From Thermosipho japonicus (lineage in GTDB: Bacteria > Thermotogota > Thermotogae > Thermotogales > Fervidobacteriaceae), in the NCBI RefSeq assembly GCF_014201655.1, contig NZ_JACHEX010000003.1:1-64000 (forward strand): 64,000 nucleotides of DNA, given 5' to 3'. This document shows, one piece after another, positions 28,560-36,762 of the stretch. The notes under the pieces were generated by a model. It saw only the letters and a list, made by a program, of their open reading frames with translations, ran no database searches and had not been told where the DNA came from. The first letter of the stretch is position 1, and every line of letters begins with the position of its first letter. A program made the position numbers and the translations under genes.

Positions 28560-30551
28560 TCATTTTTTCTCTATTAGATTCAAATCTCCAAGTTTTAAAA
28601 AGAGTTTGTCCAAATTCTTTAAAAATGCAAGTCTATTCATTCTAATATCATCTTGCTTTGTCATAACAAAAACATTATCGAAGTAATTATCTATATATGG
28701 TCTTAATTCAATCAAGTACTTTAATGCTATATCAATGTTTAGATTATCTATTGCCTCAAGTATCTTTGGCTTTTGCTCTATGTACTTATTAAATAACTCT
28801 TTTTCTGCATCATCTAGGAACTTGGTACTATCAAATTCATATGAATCAAATTTGCTAGAAATGTTATGGACACGTTCAAATCCAGTTAGAAGGTGTTGAA
28901 ATTCTTCTTGATCTACAATGTTAATCAATGACTCTGCTACAAGTCTTCCATATAATGGTTTTTTCCAAAATCTTTTTACCGCTCTTGCTATATCGTACCT
29001 TGTATTTTGATTAAATAACTCATACCTTGTTTCAAAAAATTCAACAAGTTCATTTGGAATATCTTTTGACAACAAACTTGCAGTAAATTTTGAAAGATTT
29101 TCAAGGTCAATATTGAGACTATATTTGACTATAATCTCAAATATGGTATCGGTTTTTTTCCTAAGTCCAAATGGATCTTTTGAACCAGTTGGAATATTTC
29201 CTACTAAAAAGTTTCCAACAATAGTATCAATTCTATCTGCTATTGCAACAACTGCACCTGTTAAACTTTCTGGAACATCTTTATAGTGCTCTTCGATTCC
29301 AATTGCAACTTTATAATCTTCTCCATCTTTTAGTGCATATATTCTTCCCATCGTCCCTTGAAGCTCAGGAAATTCATACACAACATTTGATGCAATATCT
29401 GCCTTACAAAGATGTGCTATTCTTAAAATCCTTACCTTATCTGAATATCCAACACTTAAATCATCACACAACTTTTCTGAAATTTTTTCAATTCTTTCAA
29501 CTTTATCCATTAAAGTTCCAAGATCCTTCTGGAAAATTATATCCTTTAAAGATTCGTTAAATTTCTCCAATGGTATTTTCAAATCTTTTTCATAGTAATA
29601 CCTTGCATCTTCCAATCTTGCATTTACAACTTTCTCGTAACCTTTCTTTATAACATCTATATCACCAGTTGGTGAGTCAATAAATGAAAGAAATTTATTG
29701 GTTATCTTTTCACCTTCATATACTGTAAATGATCTTTGGTGATGTTTAATAGTTGTTGTAATTAATTCCTCAGGCAATTTTAAATACTCTTTAGAAAAAC
29801 TTCCCTCAACTACTTGAGGATATTCACAAAGTGTTACTACTTCATCTATTAAATCTTCATCTTTTAAAACACTGTAATTTGAAAGAATATCTTCTACCAC
29901 TTTTTTTCTCTCATCATGCAGAGCAATAACATTTGTATCTTTGAGCTTTTTAAAATAATCATCTATTCCAGATGTCTCTATAGATTCGTCTTTAACAAAT
30001 CTATGACCAAACGTCTTGTTATCAGCCTTTAAATCAAAAATTTCAAAATCCAAAACTTTTCCGTTATATAACGACAAAATCCAGTGAGGGATTCTAACAA
30101 AAGAATAAGTTCCATTACCCCATCTCATCGGTTTTCTAAAACTTAATTTTGAAATAATACTTGGAATATTTTCTTTCAAAATAACGTCTGAACTTTTTCC
30201 TTCTATCTTTTTTTCTATATATACATAGTTATCTTTTATTACAACATCTTCCAATGAAGCCCCATTTGATTTTAAAAAGCCTTCAAGCGCTCTTGTAGGC
30301 TGCTTGTTTTCATCATATGCAATATTTACAGAAGGCCCCCTCTTTTGAACAATTTTATCACCTTGTTTTTCATCGAGATCTTTTATATAAAATCCAAATC
30401 GTCTTGGAGCATAAAAAACTTTCAACGCACCATATGATAAGCCTTCATCATCCAAAAGTTTTGAAATCTTTTCATTCAATTGAACCAATATGTTCTCAAC
30501 TTCTGTGGTTGGGAGTTCTTCAACACCTATTTCAAAGATGTATTCTGCCAT
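28560..30551 (-). CDS. glyS: Glycine-tRNA ligase beta subunit
   Basis: 663 residues, slightly shorter than the E. coli subunit. The N-terminus YIFEIGVEELPTTEV is characteristic, and an HD-like region lies in the middle (HLCKADIASNVVYEFPELQGTMG). The beta subunit recognises tRNA-Gly and works as alpha2beta2 with GlyQ. It starts one base into the glyQ stop (TAATG), showing strict coupling. Confidence 0.96.
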   Translation of the reverse strand: MAEYIFEIGVEELPTTEVENILVQLNEKISKLLDDEGLSYGALKVFYAPRRFGFYIKDLDEKQGDKIVQKRGPSVNIAYDENKQPTRALEGFLKSNGASLEDVVIKDNYVYIEKKIEGKSSDVILKENIPSIISKLSFRKPMRWGNGTYSFVRIPHWILSLYNGKVLDFEIFDLKADNKTFGHRFVKDESIETSGIDDYFKKLKDTNVIALHDERKKVVEDILSNYSVLKDEDLIDEVVTLCEYPQVVEGSFSKEYLKLPEELITTTIKHHQRSFTVYEGEKITNKFLSFIDSPTGDIDVIKKGYEKVVNARLEDARYYYEKDLKIPLEKFNESLKDIIFQKDLGTLMDKVERIEKISEKLCDDLSVGYSDKVRILRIAHLCKADIASNVVYEFPELQGTMGRIYALKDGEDYKVAIGIEEHYKDVPESLTGAVVAIADRIDTIVGNFLVGNIPTGSKDPFGLRKKTDTIFEIIVKYSLNIDLENLSKFTASLLSKDIPNELVEFFETRYELFNQNTRYDIARAVKRFWKKPLYGRLVAESLINIVDQEEFQHLLTGFERVHNISSKFDSYEFDSTKFLDDAEKELFNKYIEQKPKILEAIDNLNIDIALKYLIELRPYIDNYFDNVFVMTKQDDIRMNRLAFLKNLDKLFLKLGDLNLIEKK

Positions 30552-31402
30552 TAATTTTCACCTTCCTCAAATTCTAAAAATCTTTTTGCACATTGCATAG
30601 CCATACTTCTTATATCTCTTATATAATTCTGTCTCTGTGCAACACTAATTGCATTCCTTGCATCAAGAAGGTTAAAGGTGTGAGAACACTTGATTAATTG
30701 CTCATATGCTGGAAGAAATAGATTATTCTCTATTAATCTATTAAACTCTTCCCTGTATAATTCGTATAATTTAAATAACTTTTCAACATCGGCCATTTCA
30801 AAGTTATATACTGAAAATTGTTTTTCGTTTTCTAAAAAGAGCTCTCCATATTTCACATCCTTATTCCACATAACATCATAAACATTATCTACGCCTTGAA
30901 GATACATGGCTATTCTCTCTAAACCGTATGTAATTTCAAGCGGTATCTTTTTCAAAGATATGCCTCCAACCTGTTGAAAATAAGTAAATTGCGTAATTTC
31001 CATTCCATCGAGCCACACTTCCCAACCAACACCCCACGCACCAAGTGTAGGTGATTCCCAGTTATCTTCAACAAATCTTATATCATGCTCTCTAGGATTA
31101 ATTCCCAATGCTTCTAGTGATTTTAAATAAAGTTCCTGAGAATTTTCAGGGTTTGGTTTTATAATTACCTGATACTGTAAAAATCTTTGCATTCTATTTG
31201 GATTTTCCCCATACCTTCCATCTGTTGGCCTTCTACTTGGTTGAACAAATGCAACTTTCCAATCTCTGTTTCTTAAGACTCCAAAAAAGGTTGATGTATG
31301 GAATGTTCCTGCACCCATTTCCATATCATATGGCAGGTCTATAAAACAGCCATTTTGAGCCCAAAACTCATCTAATTTTTTTATCACATCTTGCAAATAC
31401 AC
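30551..31402 (-). CDS. glyQ: Glycine-tRNA ligase alpha subunit
   Basis: 283 residues. The catalytic subunit of the bacterial-type glycyl-tRNA synthetase, recognisable from [43 protein letters not shown] and [18 protein letters not shown] (each visible as contiguous blocks). It lies in the run rodA, membrane protein, glyQ, glyS, rubrerythrin. No T-box is visible in the 15-bp gap upstream. Confidence 0.96.
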   Translation of the reverse strand: MYLQDVIKKLDEFWAQNGCFIDLPYDMEMGAGTFHTSTFFGVLRNRDWKVAFVQPSRRPTDGRYGENPNRMQRFLQYQVIIKPNPENSQELYLKSLEALGINPREHDIRFVEDNWESPTLGAWGVGWEVWLDGMEITQFTYFQQVGGISLKKIPLEITYGLERIAMYLQGVDNVYDVMWNKDVKYGELFLENEKQFSVYNFEMADVEKLFKLYELYREEFNRLIENNLFLPAYEQLIKCSHTFNLLDARNAISVAQRQNYIRDIRSMAMQCAKRFLEFEEGEN

Positions 31403-31417
31403 CGCATATCTCCTCCT

Positions 31418-32053
31418 TTATCTTCCAGGAACATATAAACTAAATGTTTTCATCAAATTATTCACCTTCATATCTTCTATATGAACAATTTTTGTTGGGT
31501 GAAATGATGAACCTACACCATAAAATAAAAGATATACCTTACCAGCCTTTCCTACAACAATATCAGCATCCGGGGAAACTATTATATCGTAATCCGTCAT
31601 AATCTTTGGACTTTTAAAGTAATAGAATTTATACTTTGAAAGTCCGGGATAAATTTCTCTTGAAAAATACGTCTTTTTGTCATCTTTAACCGTAACCCAG
31701 CTAGGTTCATTGCCAACTACAAATACCATGAAATATCCAGTTCCTGGCTCATCTTCAATATTATTTAAAATGTATTCTAGATCAGCTCCAAAATTTTTTA
31801 AATAATTAACCGAAAGTATGTATTTATCCAAAACTGAATTTGGACCAAATTTACTTTCAAGATCCTTTAACTTGGCTTCGTATCCATTTAATTTGCTCTC
31901 AACAAATTTTTTCAGAGCATTATAATCATCTAAAATTTTTCTATACCTGAAAAAATTACCAAAAGCAAAAAAGACTGTGACTATAAAGAGTATTACTAAC
32001 CCAAATACTAAAACATAAGGCCAAATACGCTCCCGTCTTCTTTTGTGAATCAT
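31418..32053 (-). CDS. Membrane-anchored protein of unknown function between rodA and glyQ
   Basis: 211 residues. A basic N-terminus (MIHKRRRERIW) and one membrane helix (about 12-33) are followed by a short coiled coil (NALKKFVESKLNGYEAKLKD) and a mixed domain of about 120 residues predicted outside the cytoplasm. I do not recognise the family. It overlaps the rodA stop by 4 bp, so it may work with the cell-shape machinery. The C-terminal domain has no catalytic motif I can point to. Confidence 0.75.
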   Translation of the reverse strand: MIHKRRRERIWPYVLVFGLVILFIVTVFFAFGNFFRYRKILDDYNALKKFVESKLNGYEAKLKDLESKFGPNSVLDKYILSVNYLKNFGADLEYILNNIEDEPGTGYFMVFVVGNEPSWVTVKDDKKTYFSREIYPGLSKYKFYYFKSPKIMTDYDIIVSPDADIVVGKAGKVYLLFYGVGSSFHPTKIVHIEDMKVNNLMKTFSLYVPGR

Positions 32054-33117
32054 AAAATCACCTTCCTTGATTTATCGACAAGTGCTAAAGACTTTAAAAG
32101 AAAACCAATCATAATCCCAAATATAAATGTCGATGTTCCACCATAGCTTAAAAATGGAAGTGGAATTCCAGTTACTGGCATTATACCTATATTCATTCCA
32201 ATATTTTCAAAAACATGAAATGTAAATGCTGATATAATACCTACAGAGACAAGTCTCCAAAAATTATCTTTAAAATCTTTCATCTTACTAAATACTCTAA
32301 TTATAATAACTAGATATGCTGCAAGAACAAGTATACTTCCTAAAAATCCAAATTGCTCACCAATTGCTGAAAAAATAAAATCTGTTTCCATTTTTGGAAC
32401 ATAATTACCATTTACAGCCGGAGAAATTAAATACCCTCTCCCAAGAAGTCCGCCAGAACCAACTGCATTTTTCGACATTATAACATTGTAGGCAGCTCCT
32501 TGTGCGTATTTTTCTGGGTTTAAAAACGATAATATTCTTGCTCGCTGATAGTCTTTCAAAAAGAAAAAGTATATTATCGGAATAGCACCTACTCCACTTC
32601 CAACTATGAGTAGAATATACTTAAACGATATTCCTGAAAACAAAAGCATTGTAAACCATACAAAGATATGTAACACTGACATTCCTAAATCGGGTTCCCT
32701 TAATATCAAAAATACTGGAACTACCAAAACAAAGATAGAGAAAAAAAACGATCTTAAATCTTTTTTTACAAAGATAATTGATAACATAAGTATTAACGAT
32801 AATTTTGAAAGTTCTGAAGGTTGAAAAGAAAGTCCAAAAAATCTAAACCATCTTACAGAACCATATACCCTAGTTCCAAAAATCAACACAGCGGCCAGTA
32901 AAACTACAGAAATTATATATAAAGGTATCACTAATTTTTTAATCAAATTTTCTTTAAGAAAATAAACAAAAATTGCTGCACCTATTGCCAGCAAGTCCCA
33001 GAAAAATTGTTTAACAACCAAATATTTAGATACACTATATAAATTCAAAAGTCCAAAAACAATTAAAAAAATAACCGAAATTAAAATTATAAAATCAAAT
33101 TTTTTGTTCTCTTTCAT
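32050..33117 (-). CDS. rodA: Rod-shape SEDS glycosyltransferase RodA
   Basis: About 355 residues. ATG 33117 follows a GGTG site; a longer frame would use TTG. A SEDS polytopic membrane protein with about ten helices, it polymerises lipid II glycan strands during elongation. The family segments ETDFIFSAIGEQFG, GSVRWFRFFGLSFQPSEL-like and TGIPLPFLSYGGTS are visible. The E..TDFIF motif and the lack of an FtsW extension favour RodA over FtsW. It heads the run toward glyQS. A TATAAT -10 lies 17 bp upstream. Confidence 0.9.
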   Translation of the reverse strand: MKENKKFDFIILISVIFLIVFGLLNLYSVSKYLVVKQFFWDLLAIGAAIFVYFLKENLIKKLVIPLYIISVVLLAAVLIFGTRVYGSVRWFRFFGLSFQPSELSKLSLILMLSIIFVKKDLRSFFFSIFVLVVPVFLILREPDLGMSVLHIFVWFTMLLFSGISFKYILLIVGSGVGAIPIIYFFFLKDYQRARILSFLNPEKYAQGAAYNVIMSKNAVGSGGLLGRGYLISPAVNGNYVPKMETDFIFSAIGEQFGFLGSILVLAAYLVIIIRVFSKMKDFKDNFWRLVSVGIISAFTFHVFENIGMNIGIMPVTGIPLPFLSYGGTSTFIFGIMIGFLLKSLALVDKSRKVIL

Positions 33118-33133
33118 TTTATTCACCAAAGAA

Positions 33134-33139
33134 ATTATA
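33134..33139 (-). promoter_or_regulatory. -10 box upstream of rodA
   Basis: TATAAT on the minus strand, 17 bp before the rodA ATG. The -35 region is not clear. It is arranged divergently from the tRNA-Cys promoter. Confidence 0.5.
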
Positions 33140-33189
33140 TCATAAATTATAAAATGTATATATTTAACATTCTTTTAATAAAAGACTTA

Positions 33190-33218
33190 TTGACAGAAAA
33201 AATATATTATGTTAAAAT
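33190..33218 (+). promoter_or_regulatory. Promoter of the tRNA-Cys/tRNA-Met unit
   Basis: TTGACA (33190-33195), a 17-bp spacer and TAAAAT (33213-33218), 12 bp before tRNA-Cys. Near consensus. Confidence 0.88.
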
Positions 33219-33229
33219 CTGACATGCGA

Positions 33230-33306
33230 GGCGACGTGGCCAAGCGGTCAAAGGCGGGGGTCTGCAAAATCCCTATTCGTGGGTTCAAATCCCACCGTCG
33301 CCTCCA
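33230..33306 (+). tRNA. tRNA-Cys (GCA)
   Basis: Acceptor GGCGACG / CGTCGCC, discriminator T, encoded CCA, anticodon loop CTGCAAA giving GCA. Confidence 0.92.
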
Positions 33307-33315
33307 AAGCAAAGT

Positions 33316-33391
33316 GGGCTCGTAGCTCAGTTGGCAGAGCGTCCGGCTCATAACCGGATGGTCGGGGGTTCGATTCCTCCCGAGCCCACCA
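33316..33391 (+). tRNA. tRNA-Met (CAT), probably elongator
   Basis: Acceptor GGGCTCG / CGAGCCC, encoded CCA, anticodon loop CTCATAA giving CAT. It is not an initiator: base pair 1-72 is G-C and the anticodon stem lacks three G-C pairs. A lysidine-modified Ile2 tRNA cannot be fully excluded by eye. Confidence 0.88.
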
Positions 33392-33392
33392 G

Positions 33393-33415
33393 AAGGGAGC
33401 AATTGCTCCCTTTTA
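33393..33415 (+). terminator. Terminator after tRNA-Met
   Basis: The stem AAGGGAGC / GCTCCCTT with AATT loop is followed by TTATTCT. It could be partial, leaving read-through into rpsF. Confidence 0.7.
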
Positions 33416-33423
33416 TTCTGAAA

Positions 33424-33475
33424 AACCCGTTCCACCTAAAAAAAGGTGGGACCAGAAGACCGAGGGAGGAGGTGC
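33424..33475 (+). promoter_or_regulatory. Possible S6:S18 ribosomal-protein leader before rpsF
   Basis: A hairpin CCACCT / AGGTGG with an A-rich loop is embedded between CCCG and GACCGAGGG just before the rpsF ribosome-binding site. Known S6:S18-binding leaders carry a CCG in an internal loop next to a short hairpin upstream of rpsF; this arrangement looks similar. The structure is visible; the regulator is inferred. Confidence 0.5.
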
Positions 33476-33479
33476 AAGG

Positions 33480-33839
33480 ATGAGAATATACGAAACAATG
33501 TTTATCATCAAACCAGATATTGCAGAAGAAGAAAGAGAAAAGCTTGCAAACGGTGTTGTAGAATTTTTGAAGGAAAAGTTAAACGCACAAATTGACAATG
33601 TAGACAGATGGGGAATAAGAAAAACAGCATATCCACTTAAGAAATACAACGAAGCAGATTATACAGTGGTATACTTCAGAGCAGACGGAGAAAAACTTAA
33701 TGAGCTTGAGATGTATTTCAAAGTCAGACCAGAATTTTTAAGATGGCAGACATTCAGAAGATTCGACCTAGAAAAGAAAGAAAGAAAAGCAGCAAAAAAA
33801 GAGGAGACGGTTGAAAATACCGAGAAGGTGGAAGAGTGA
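33480..33839 (+). CDS. rpsF: 30S ribosomal protein S6
   Basis: 119 residues. Starts MRIYETMFIIKPDI, the S6 signature, with a charged C-terminal tail (KKERKAAKKEE). Binds 16S rRNA as a heterodimer with S18. GGAGGAGGTG precedes the start. The stop overlaps the ssb start by 4 bp (GTGA). First gene of rpsF-ssb-rpsR. Confidence 0.97.
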   Translation: MRIYETMFIIKPDIAEEEREKLANGVVEFLKEKLNAQIDNVDRWGIRKTAYPLKKYNEADYTVVYFRADGEKLNELEMYFKVRPEFLRWQTFRRFDLEKKERKAAKKEETVENTEKVEE

Positions 33840-34240
33840 ACTATAATAAGGTCGTCCTGGTTGGGCGACTGACGAGAGATCCAGAAGTCAAGCAAACAAT
33901 AAACGGAACAATAGTTGCAACATTTACAATAGCAGTAAACAGAAGTAACAAGAGGGGCAATGATGAAGTAGATTTTATAAGGATAGTTACATTTAGCAGA
34001 TTAGCGGAATTTGTTCAAAATTACTTGACCAAAGGTAGACTAGTCCTCGTTGAAGGAAAACTAAGAATAAATAGATGGCAGACAAGCGACGGACAAAATA
34101 GGACTACACCTGAAATTTGGGCGGATCAAGTTACGTTTATGGACAAAAAAGATGATGTTCCAATAGTACCGGAAGCTGAGAATGAAATCGAATATGACGA
34201 GTTGTTTGATAACAATGATAATGATGAACCACCGTTTTGA
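33836..34240 (+). CDS. ssb: Single-stranded DNA-binding protein
   Basis: 134 residues, starting with GTG inside the rpsF stop (GTGA). An OB-fold domain (NKVVLVGRLTRDPEVKQT at the start, LVLVEGKLRINRW in the middle) is followed by a short acidic tail ending DNDEPPF, the usual protein-interaction tip. Protects ssDNA in replication and repair. Its place between rpsF and rpsR is conserved in bacteria. Confidence 0.97.
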   Translation: MNYNKVVLVGRLTRDPEVKQTINGTIVATFTIAVNRSNKRGNDEVDFIRIVTFSRLAEFVQNYLTKGRLVLVEGKLRINRWQTSDGQNRTTPEIWADQVTFMDKKDDVPIVPEAENEIEYDELFDNNDNDEPPF

Positions 34241-34265
34241 TCTTTGAAAAAAGGAGGTAATATAA

Positions 34266-34490
34266 ATGAGATATAGAAGAAAGAGGAAACCAAAAGTATG
34301 TAAGTTGTGCCAATCAAAGGTAGAATATGTTGACTACAAAGATGTCAAGCTTCTAAGAGAATTTTTAACAGAAAAAGAAAAGATAATCCCAAGAAGAATT
34401 ACCGGAAATTGTGCAAAGCACCAAAGAATGGTTAAAATAGCAATTAAGAGAGCAAGGCAAATGGCACTTTTACCCTATGTAAAGTATTGA
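34266..34490 (+). CDS. rpsR: 30S ribosomal protein S18
   Basis: 74 residues with the S18 core [30 protein letters not shown]. An N-terminal CKLC pair together with the later Cys and His indicates a zinc-binding (C+) version. AAGGAGG precedes the ATG. The stop codon lies within the -35 box of the following tRNA promoter. Confidence 0.97.
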   Translation: MRYRRKRKPKVCKLCQSKVEYVDYKDVKLLREFLTEKEKIIPRRITGNCAKHQRMVKIAIKRARQMALLPYVKY

Positions 34491-34515
34491 CAGGTTCTTT
34501 GATATAAGGTATAAT
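34487..34515 (+). promoter_or_regulatory. Promoter of the tRNA-Thr/tRNA-Tyr/rpmG unit, overlapping the rpsR stop
   Basis: TTGACA (34487-34492), a 17-bp spacer and TATAAT (34510-34515): a perfect consensus promoter. The TGA stop of rpsR is part of TTGACA. Confidence 0.93.
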
Positions 34516-34529
34516 AGAAACCGCAGCGA

Positions 34530-34605
34530 GCCAGCGTAGCTCAATTGGCAGAGCGATTGATTTGTAATCAATAGGTTGAGGGTTCGAGTCCCTCCGCTGG
34601 CTCCA
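34530..34605 (+). tRNA. tRNA-Thr (TGT)
   Basis: Acceptor GCCAGCG / CGCTGGC, encoded CCA, anticodon loop TTTGTAA giving TGT (Thr). Confidence 0.93.
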
Positions 34606-34614
34606 AGTATAGGT

Positions 34615-34701
34615 GGTGAGGTGCCCGAGTGGCCAAAGGGGGCGGACTGTAAATCCGCTGGCAGAATGCCTTCGAAGGTTCGAATCCTTCCCTCACCACC
34701 A
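34615..34701 (+). tRNA. tRNA-Tyr (GTA)
   Basis: Class II tRNA with a long variable arm. Acceptor GGTGAGG / CCTCACC, encoded CCA, anticodon GTA in loop CTGTAAA. Confidence 0.93.
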
Positions 34702-34726
34702 GATTTTTTTAATAGGAGGGAAGACG

Positions 34727-34876
34727 ATGAGAATACAAGTTGCTTTGAAATGCTCCGAATGTGGAAATAAAAATTACTATACGACTCGCGAAAAAAACAA
34801 GAAGGAAAAATTAGAACTTAGAAAATATTGTCCAAAATGTAATAAACACACGAAACATGTAGAAACTAAAGCATAA
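34727..34876 (+). CDS. rpmG: 50S ribosomal protein L33
   Basis: 49 residues. Starts [20 protein letters not shown] and ends with [17 protein letters not shown], giving two CxxC zinc pairs (zinc-binding C+ form of L33). AGGAGGG precedes the ATG. Two tRNA genes lie upstream and tRNA-Trp downstream, probably in one transcript. Confidence 0.96.
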   Translation: MRIQVALKCSECGNKNYYTTREKNKKEKLELRKYCPKCNKHTKHVETKA

Positions 34877-34882
34877 AAACAC

Positions 34883-34958
34883 AGGGGCGTAGCTCAACTG
34901 GCAGAGCACCGGTCTCCAAAATCGGGTGTTGCGGGTTCAAGTCCTGCCGCCCCTGCCA
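34883..34958 (+). tRNA. tRNA-Trp (CCA)
   Basis: Acceptor AGGGGCG / CGCCCCT, discriminator G, encoded CCA, anticodon loop CTCCAAA giving CCA. Confidence 0.93.
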
Positions 34959-34983
34959 AATTTTTTTATGGGGGAGATGCCAG

Positions 34984-35172
34984 ATGGAAAAATTAAGAAA
35001 ATTTTTTAGAGAAGTAAAGACTGAAATTAAAAAGACGCATTGGCCAAATAAAAAAGAGCTTTGGGGAGCAACTGGTGTTGTTCTTGTTATTTTGTTGGTT
35101 ACCGGAGTTTACTTCTTTACTCTTGACTTGATCTTCTCAGGCGCATTGAGTGCTCTATTTAAGCTTTTTTAA
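34984..35172 (+). CDS. secE: Protein translocase subunit SecE
   Basis: 62 residues. A basic amphipathic segment (LRKFFREVKTEIKKTHWPNK) is followed by one membrane helix (TGVVLVILLVTGVYFFTLDL), the minimal single-helix SecE of most bacteria. Part of SecYEG. Located between tRNA-Trp and nusG as usual. Confidence 0.95.
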   Translation: MEKLRKFFREVKTEIKKTHWPNKKELWGATGVVLVILLVTGVYFFTLDLIFSGALSALFKLF

Positions 35173-35189
35173 TTTTTGAGGTGGTATAA

Positions 35190-36254
35190 ATGAAAAAAAG
35201 ATGGTATATTTTACAAACATTGGCGGGGTATGAAGCTACCGCCAAGGAGAATTTGGAAGCAAAAATAAAAGCTCAAGGACTTGAGCACGTTATTTCTAGG
35301 GTACTCTTACCCGAAGAAGTTGTTATTGATGCCTCTTCAAAATCATCTGAAAGACACATCGTCTCTTTAAATGCTAAAATTCTCGTATCAAATGGTACTT
35401 TAGTTAAAAAAGGTGATGTTTTAGCTGAAGAGCCAGCTATAAGGGTAAGAAGAGATGGCATTGTAACTGATGTAAGAAATGCCAAAAAGGTTGTTATAGA
35501 AACAGAAGATAAGAAATTTACAAAAACATATGTTATTCCTCAGAAAAACAAACCAATTACGGGACTTAAAATTGGTGGACATGTAAAGCAAGGAATGCCA
35601 CTTTCTAGTGATGAAGAAATTATTTGTGAAATAGATGGAAAAATTATTCAAACCGAAAATATGAAAAGAATTGTTGTAAGAAATTCTATTAGTGAAATAG
35701 ATGTATATGTTGTTCCAAATGAAACTTTTGTCTCTACAATTAAGAAAGGAACGCAGGTAAAAACTGGTCAGATATTAGCTGAGCCAAAAAAGGTTACCGC
35801 AAAAAGTTCTGGGAGAATTGAAATTATAGATTTTCCAACAAAAAAAGAAATAAAGGTTCAAAAAGTAAAGGTTAGAAAGCTTTTCCCTGGTTATCTCTTT
35901 GTTGAAATGATCATGAATGACGAGTTTTGGCATTTTGTTAGAACCGTTCCTGGAATTATAGATTTTGTTTCTTCTGGTGGTAGACCAATTCCAATTGATG
36001 ATAAAGAAGCAAAAGTTCTACTAAGACTTGCTGGCGCTGAAGAAAGTCCACAGGTAGAAAAAGAAAAAGAAATAAAGATTGAGTTCGATTTTGAAGTTGG
36101 AGATTCTGTAAAAATTGTTTCAGGTCCATTTGAAGGTTTTGTTGGAAGTGTCAAAGAAATTAATCCGGAGCATAACGAATTGAAAGTTTCTGTTACCATT
36201 TTTGGTAGAGAAACGCCAGTCACTGTTCATACCAGTGAAGTTGAAAAAGTTTGA
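35190..36254 (+). CDS. nusG: Transcription termination/antitermination factor NusG with internal insertion domain
   Basis: 354 residues, about twice the E. coli length. The NGN domain starts KKRWYILQTLAGYEATAKENLEAKI-like (residues 1-50) and resumes near residue 230 with KLFPGYLFVEMIMNDEFWHFVRTVPGI-like sequence. Between them lies an insertion of about 175 residues with two lipoyl/biotinyl-like repeats (KILVSNGTLVKKGDVLAEEP and VSTIKKGTQVKTGQILAEPK). The C-terminal KOW domain has GDSVKIVSGPFEGFVG. This insertion is known from Thermotoga NusG and supports the taxonomic call. Confidence 0.96.
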   Translation: MKKRWYILQTLAGYEATAKENLEAKIKAQGLEHVISRVLLPEEVVIDASSKSSERHIVSLNAKILVSNGTLVKKGDVLAEEPAIRVRRDGIVTDVRNAKKVVIETEDKKFTKTYVIPQKNKPITGLKIGGHVKQGMPLSSDEEIICEIDGKIIQTENMKRIVVRNSISEIDVYVVPNETFVSTIKKGTQVKTGQILAEPKKVTAKSSGRIEIIDFPTKKEIKVQKVKVRKLFPGYLFVEMIMNDEFWHFVRTVPGIIDFVSSGGRPIPIDDKEAKVLLRLAGAEESPQVEKEKEIKIEFDFEVGDSVKIVSGPFEGFVGSVKEINPEHNELKVSVTIFGRETPVTVHTSEVEKV

Positions 36255-36269
36255 TATATTTGTTACCAA

Positions 36270-36294
36270 GTGGGAGGGTTAACCCTATAACCAC
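36270..36294 (+). promoter_or_regulatory. Possible L1-type leader before rplK-rplA
   Basis: GTGG and CCAC form an outer stem; AGGGTTAACCCT forms an inner stem, leaving an asymmetric internal loop (GA versus TATAA). Two helices around such a loop fit known L1-binding mRNA sites before L11-L1 operons. The structure is visible and the regulator inferred. Confidence 0.45.
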
Positions 36295-36311
36295 AAGAAG
36301 GAGGTTGTATT

Positions 36312-36737
36312 ATGGCAAAAAAGGTAGTTGCACAAGTAAGATTGCAACTTGAAGCAGGAAAAGCTACTCCTGCGCCACCAGTTGGTCCTGCATTAGGTCA
36401 ACGTGGTGTAAATTTAATGGAATTCTGTAAGAAGTTTAACGCAGCAACTGCTGATAAAGCAGGTATGATAATTCCAGTAATTATTACAGTATACGAAGAC
36501 AGATCATTTACATTTATTACAAAAACACCACCAGCATCATTCTTGTTGAAAAAAGCTGCAAAAGTAAACTCTGGTTCTCAAGAACCAAAGAGAAAAATGG
36601 TAGGAAAAGTAACAAGAGATCAAATTAAAGAAATTGCAGAAATCAAGATGAAAGATTTAAACGCAAATGATATTGAAGCGGCCATGAAGATAATTGAAGG
36701 AACCGCAAAAAGTATGGGAATTGAGGTTGTAGACTAA
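36312..36737 (+). CDS. rplK: 50S ribosomal protein L11
   Basis: 141 residues. Starts [20 protein letters not shown], with [13 protein letters not shown] and the C-terminal [19 protein letters not shown]. Forms the GTPase-associated centre of the large subunit. AAGGAGG precedes the ATG. Followed by rplA after 25 bp. Confidence 0.97.
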   Translation: MAKKVVAQVRLQLEAGKATPAPPVGPALGQRGVNLMEFCKKFNAATADKAGMIIPVIITVYEDRSFTFITKTPPASFLLKKAAKVNSGSQEPKRKMVGKVTRDQIKEIAEIKMKDLNANDIEAAMKIIEGTAKSMGIEVVD

Positions 36738-36762
36738 TAAATTTTAGGAAGGAGGAGGCAAA

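Noticed and set aside
31403-31417. T-box leader for glyQS
   Set aside because: Gap of 15 bp inside an operon; no specifier loop or T-box sequence visible upstream.
33187-33435. Open frame across tRNA-Cys and tRNA-Met on the minus strand
   Set aside because: It runs antisense through two clear tRNAs; such frames are a common false prediction. The same applies to frames at 22716-22934, 34576-34770, 37565-37807 and 37677-37886.
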